Shown piece by piece: positions 61,729 through 64,000 of a stretch of DNA of 64,000 nucleotides. The stretch is taken from NCBI RefSeq assembly GCF_003477705.1, contig NZ_QUDV01000001.1, positions 186,001-250,000 of the forward strand, read 5' to 3'. The notes beneath the pieces are model-generated. The model did no database searches and had not been told where the DNA came from. It worked only from the letters and a program-made list of their open reading frames with translations. How positions within the stretch are numbered: position 1 is the stretch's first letter; every line of letters starts with the position of its first letter. A program made the position numbers and the translations under genes. This DNA is from Dorea sp. AF36-15AT. Its GTDB lineage: Bacteria > Bacillota > Clostridia > Lachnospirales > Lachnospiraceae.

Positions 61729-62241
61729 ATGACACACAACACAATGAAGAAGAGATGGATATCCCTGTTCGTAGAGAATCAGGCAGGTGTACTTTCCAAG
61801 ATTTCCGGACTGTTTTCAGGTAAAGCCTATAACCTGGACAGTCTGACTGTAGGTACAACGGAAGACCCTACGGTATCGCGTATGACCATCGTGACCATTG
61901 CAGACGATGAGACTTACGAACAGATTAAAAAACAGCTCAATCGTATGATCGAAGTAATCAAGGTGATTGATTTTACAGATACATTCGTATGGATGAAAGA
62001 GATCATGTACGTCAAGGTGCGCAGATGTGACACTGCCGATAAGGCAGAATTGTTTCAGATCGCTGAGACTTTCAAGGGCAGAGTGGTAGACTATGGAAAA
62101 GACAGTGTATTGCTGGAATTTGTTCAGAGCTTTACGAAGAATGATGCAGTAGTGAATCTGATGAAAGAAGAGTTTAACAGTATCGAAGTCGTACGCGGTG
62201 GAAGTGTCGGAATCGAGTCTATCAGTATGATGGAGAAATAG
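61729..62241 (+). CDS. ilvN: Acetolactate synthase small (regulatory) subunit
   Basis: 170 residues, the IlvH/N size of Firmicutes. N-terminal ACT domain (LFVENQAGVLSKISGLFSGKAYNLDSLTVG) senses valine and adjusts the large subunit encoded just upstream. It follows ilvB by 40 bp and shares its transcript. No large deletion or unusual domain is seen. Confidence 0.95.
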   Translation: MTHNTMKKRWISLFVENQAGVLSKISGLFSGKAYNLDSLTVGTTEDPTVSRMTIVTIADDETYEQIKKQLNRMIEVIKVIDFTDTFVWMKEIMYVKVRRCDTADKAELFQIAETFKGRVVDYGKDSVLLEFVQSFTKNDAVVNLMKEEFNSIEVVRGGSVGIESISMMEK

Positions 62242-62253
62242 TGTGGTGAGGAA

Positions 62254-62433
62254 ATTCAGAACTCGCCACGCCAATTCGCAAAATCTGTCATCGTTGATGC
62301 CAGACGCAACAGAGTTGCTTGCTATTTTGCTCATTTGTGTGGCGGCAGCTCTATCCAGAGCTGTACATGGTATAAAATGAATCCATTTTTGTGCAAGCAC
62401 AATCGGATTCATTTTATACCAGTAGTTCTGAAT
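62254..62433. other. Multi-helix intergenic element of unknown identity
   Basis: A 180-bp element closed by perfect inverted ends ATTCAGAACT (62254-62263) and AGTTCTGAAT (62424-62433). Inside: a long imperfect helix (CGCCAC and GCAAAAT at 62264-62284 with ATTTTGC and GTGGCG at 62324-62344), a hairpin CAGCTCT-ATCC-AGAGCTG (62346-62363), and a 16-bp perfect stem GGTATAAAATGAATCC (62369-62384) with GGATTCATTTTATACC (62405-62420). No T-run follows and no gene is seen. It could be a structured RNA or a MITE-like element. Confidence 0.7.
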
Positions 62434-62467
62434 AGCTGACCTGTTATAAATAAAACCGAGCGCACTC

Positions 62468-62496
62468 TTGAATTTTGCTATTAATGGTATTATAAT
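62468..62496 (+). promoter_or_regulatory. ilvE promoter
   Basis: TTGAAT (62468-62473), 17-bp spacer, TATAAT (62491-62496). ilvE therefore seems to have its own promoter besides any read-through from ilvN. Confidence 0.7.
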
Positions 62497-62544
62497 GACT
62501 TTATTAAATGAAATGACTAGTTACAGAACGGAGGAATGATAATC

Positions 62545-63570
62545 ATGGAAAAGAAGAATATTGACTGGTCTAATATTGGTTTTGGTTATGTGCAGACAGA
62601 TAAGAGATATGTTGCAAATTATAAAGATGGAGCATGGGACAAAGGTGCTCTTACAGATGATCCTAACATTGTAATGAATGAATGTGCCGGTGTACTTCAG
62701 TACGCACAGACATGTTTTGAAGGTCTGAAGGCATATACGACAGAGGATGGACACATTGTTACATTCCGTCCGGATCTGAATGCTGAGCGTCTGATGGATT
62801 CTGCAGCACGTCTTGAGATGCCGCAACTTCCAAAAGAGCAGTTTATTGATGCGGTTGATCAGGTGGTTAAGGCTAATGCCGGATATGTACCACCGTATGG
62901 ATCAGGAGCTACCTTGTATATTCGCCCATATATGTTTGGTATTAACCCTGTTATCGGTGTGAAGCCGGCAGATGAGTATCAGTTCCGTATGTTCTGTACT
63001 CCGGTAGGTCCATACTTCAAAGGTGGCGCTAAGCCGATCACAATCAGAGTAAGTGATTTTGACCGTGCAGCACCGCATGGTACCGGACATGTTAAGGCCG
63101 GACTTAACTATGCAATGAGCCTTCATGCTATCGTAGATGCACATCAGCAGGGATATGATGAGAATGTATACCTGGATGCTGCTACAAGAACTAAGATTGA
63201 AGAGACGGGCGGAGCTAATATTATCTTCGTAACAAAAGATAATAAAGTAGTTACACCGAAGTCTGATTCTATTCTCCCATCTATTACGAGACGTTCTCTG
63301 ATGTATGTCGCAGAGCACTATCTTGGTCTGGAAGTAGAGCAGAGAGAAGTATATCTGGATGAAGTAAAAGACTTCGCAGAATGCGGACTGTGTGGTACAG
63401 CAGCAGTTATCTCACCGGTAGGCAAGATCGTAGATCACGGTAAAGAGATTTGTTTCCCAAGCGGTATGGAAGAGATGGGACCTGTTACCAAGAAGTTGTA
63501 TGAGACACTGACAGGTATCCAGATGGGCAGAATCGAAGCTCCGGAAGGATGGATTCACAGAATTCTGTAA
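62545..63570 (+). CDS. ilvE: Branched-chain amino-acid aminotransferase
   Basis: 341 residues from the ATG at 62545; the ATG at 62536 lies too close to the CGGAGG site. Fold type IV PLP enzyme: the catalytic Lys lies in the GTGHVKAGLNYAMSL segment, and YLDAATRTKIEETGGANIIFV holds the conserved Glu/Asn residues. It transfers the amino group in the last step of valine, leucine and isoleucine synthesis. It belongs to the longer, IlvE-II-like type. Confidence 0.94.
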   Translation: MEKKNIDWSNIGFGYVQTDKRYVANYKDGAWDKGALTDDPNIVMNECAGVLQYAQTCFEGLKAYTTEDGHIVTFRPDLNAERLMDSAARLEMPQLPKEQFIDAVDQVVKANAGYVPPYGSGATLYIRPYMFGINPVIGVKPADEYQFRMFCTPVGPYFKGGAKPITIRVSDFDRAAPHGTGHVKAGLNYAMSLHAIVDAHQQGYDENVYLDAATRTKIEETGGANIIFVTKDNKVVTPKSDSILPSITRRSLMYVAEHYLGLEVEQREVYLDEVKDFAECGLCGTAAVISPVGKIVDHGKEICFPSGMEEMGPVTKKLYETLTGIQMGRIEAPEGWIHRIL

Positions 63571-63589
63571 GATATATGATTTGATTGCT

Positions 63590-63634
63590 AATAAGAAGAA
63601 AGTACAGAAATGTATTTTCTTCTTATTTTTTTCT
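63590..63634 (+). terminator. Terminator after ilvE
   Basis: AATAAGAAGAAA (63590-63601) pairs with TTTCTTCTTATT (63616-63627) with an inner TACA/TGTA extension, followed by a T-run. Confidence 0.88.
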
Positions 63635-63640
63635 GAAAAC

Positions 63641-63689
63641 AAACAGTATATAACAGTTGACAACAGTTGGTTGCTGTTATATACTGTTT
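63641..63689. promoter_or_regulatory. GntR-type autoregulated promoter and operator
   Basis: AAACAGTATATAACAG (63641-63656) and CTGTTATATACTGTTT (63674-63689) are perfect 16-bp inverted arms with a 17-bp spacer. TTGACA (63657-63662) starts right after the first arm, and TATACT (63680-63685), 17 bp on, lies within the second. Repressor bound here would occlude the promoter. Confidence 0.8.
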
Positions 63690-63707
63690 ATACAAGGAGG
63701 CGATACA

Positions 63708-64000
63708 GTGAAGTTGATTATAAATAATTCCTCCATGCAGCCTATTTATGAACAGATCGTTTCGCAGATCAAGGCAGAGATCATGAAGGGAGCACTGAAG
63801 GAAGATACAGCACTTCCATCAGTCCGTGCATTGGCGAGAGAACTGAAAGTCAGTGCGTTGACGGTGAAGAAAGCATACGATGAACTGGAAGCAGAAGGCT
63901 TTGTCGTTACTGTTCATGGGAAAGGAAGCTATGTGTCCTGCGCAGGGCAGGAGATTATGCTGGAGGAACGGCGCAAAGAAGTGGAGAGTGATCTGGAACA
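63708..64000 (+). CDS. GntR-family regulator (YtrA-like), N-terminal part; 3' end outside window
   Basis: 97 codons are visible from the GTG at 63708, behind CAAGGAGG, and the frame is open at the right edge. The GntR winged-helix domain is complete: QPIYEQIVSQIKAEIMKG, PSVRALARELKVSALTVKKAYDELEAEG, VHGKGSYV. The next residues are a charged linker. The short-type N-terminus fits the YtrA group, which usually controls a neighbouring ABC transporter; that gene would lie beyond the window. Confidence 0.9.
   Translation, partial: MKLIINNSSMQPIYEQIVSQIKAEIMKGALKEDTALPSVRALARELKVSALTVKKAYDELEAEGFVVTVHGKGSYVSCAGQEIMLEERRKEVESDLE

Overview
The window is about 64 kb of chromosome from a spore-forming, Gram-positive member of the Clostridia, most probably a Lachnospiraceae gut anaerobe. 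Supporting signs are: a division/cell-wall (dcw) cluster running into spoIIGA-sigE and then sigG; spoVT; the six-cysteine SCIFF peptide with its radical SAM maturase; a fused SecDF; HemZ; a tetrahydrofolate riboswitch in front of folT; and a T-box in front of ilvB. Nearly all genes are on the + strand and look like core genome. No prophage, CRISPR array, rRNA operon or intact insertion sequence is visible. I cannot name the species from sequence alone.

Layout. 1-850: end of a DegV-type fatty-acid-binding protein and a small membrane protein. 890-12710: dcw cluster (MraZ boxes, mraZ, rsmH, ftsL-like, two class B penicillin-binding proteins, mraY, murD, ftsW/spoVE, divIB, ftsZ); murE, murF, murG and ftsA are absent. 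12780-16984: spoIIGA-sigE, a beta-CASP metallo-hydrolase, then sigG. 17042-23617: HAD phosphatase, an acidic protein, pth, mfd and a PrsA-like lipoprotein. 23736-27341: a very large fused ABC ATPase/permease. 27465-32645: YqeY (minus), a HAD phosphatase, a LacI-type regulator divergent from a GpsA-like dehydrogenase, a TauE permease and spoVT. 32718-37002: TIGR04086 membrane protein, SCIFF, its maturase and secDF. 37093-47653: recJ, relA, an oxidoreductase, an MBL hydrolase, hemZ, hisS and aspS. 47777-48695: a transposase-nuclease remnant and a NUDIX hydrolase. 48790-51069: a fructose locus in which fruK and fruR are intact but the PTS transporter fruA is reduced to a deletion remnant. 51139-51323: two identical tRNA-Gly(GCC) genes. 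51402-54798: MBL protein, homoserine dehydrogenase, MATE pump. 54768-58323: folate-related genes (THF riboswitch-folT, then thyA-folA further on) with a MarR regulator, a DUF2325 protein and structured intergenic repeats between them. 58329-63570: a glycosyltransferase and the branched-chain amino-acid genes (valine-type T-box, ilvB, ilvN, ilvE). 63641-64000: a GntR regulator running off the end.

Regulation is unusually readable here: 10-bp phased MraZ boxes, a spoIIGA promoter with an over-long spacer, palindromic operators around the LacI, FruR and GntR genes, a possible Fur box, a THF riboswitch whose expression platform contains the ribosome binding site, and a T-box with a GUA specifier.

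The most interesting unexplained items are a 180-bp multi-helix intergenic element between ilvN and ilvE, a repeat-rich 200-bp intergenic stretch before the DUF2325 gene that shares a 37-bp block with the thyA leader, three ~60-residue repeats in the extracellular part of the giant ABC permease, the multiply deleted fruA, and a cysteine-rich insertion in IlvB.
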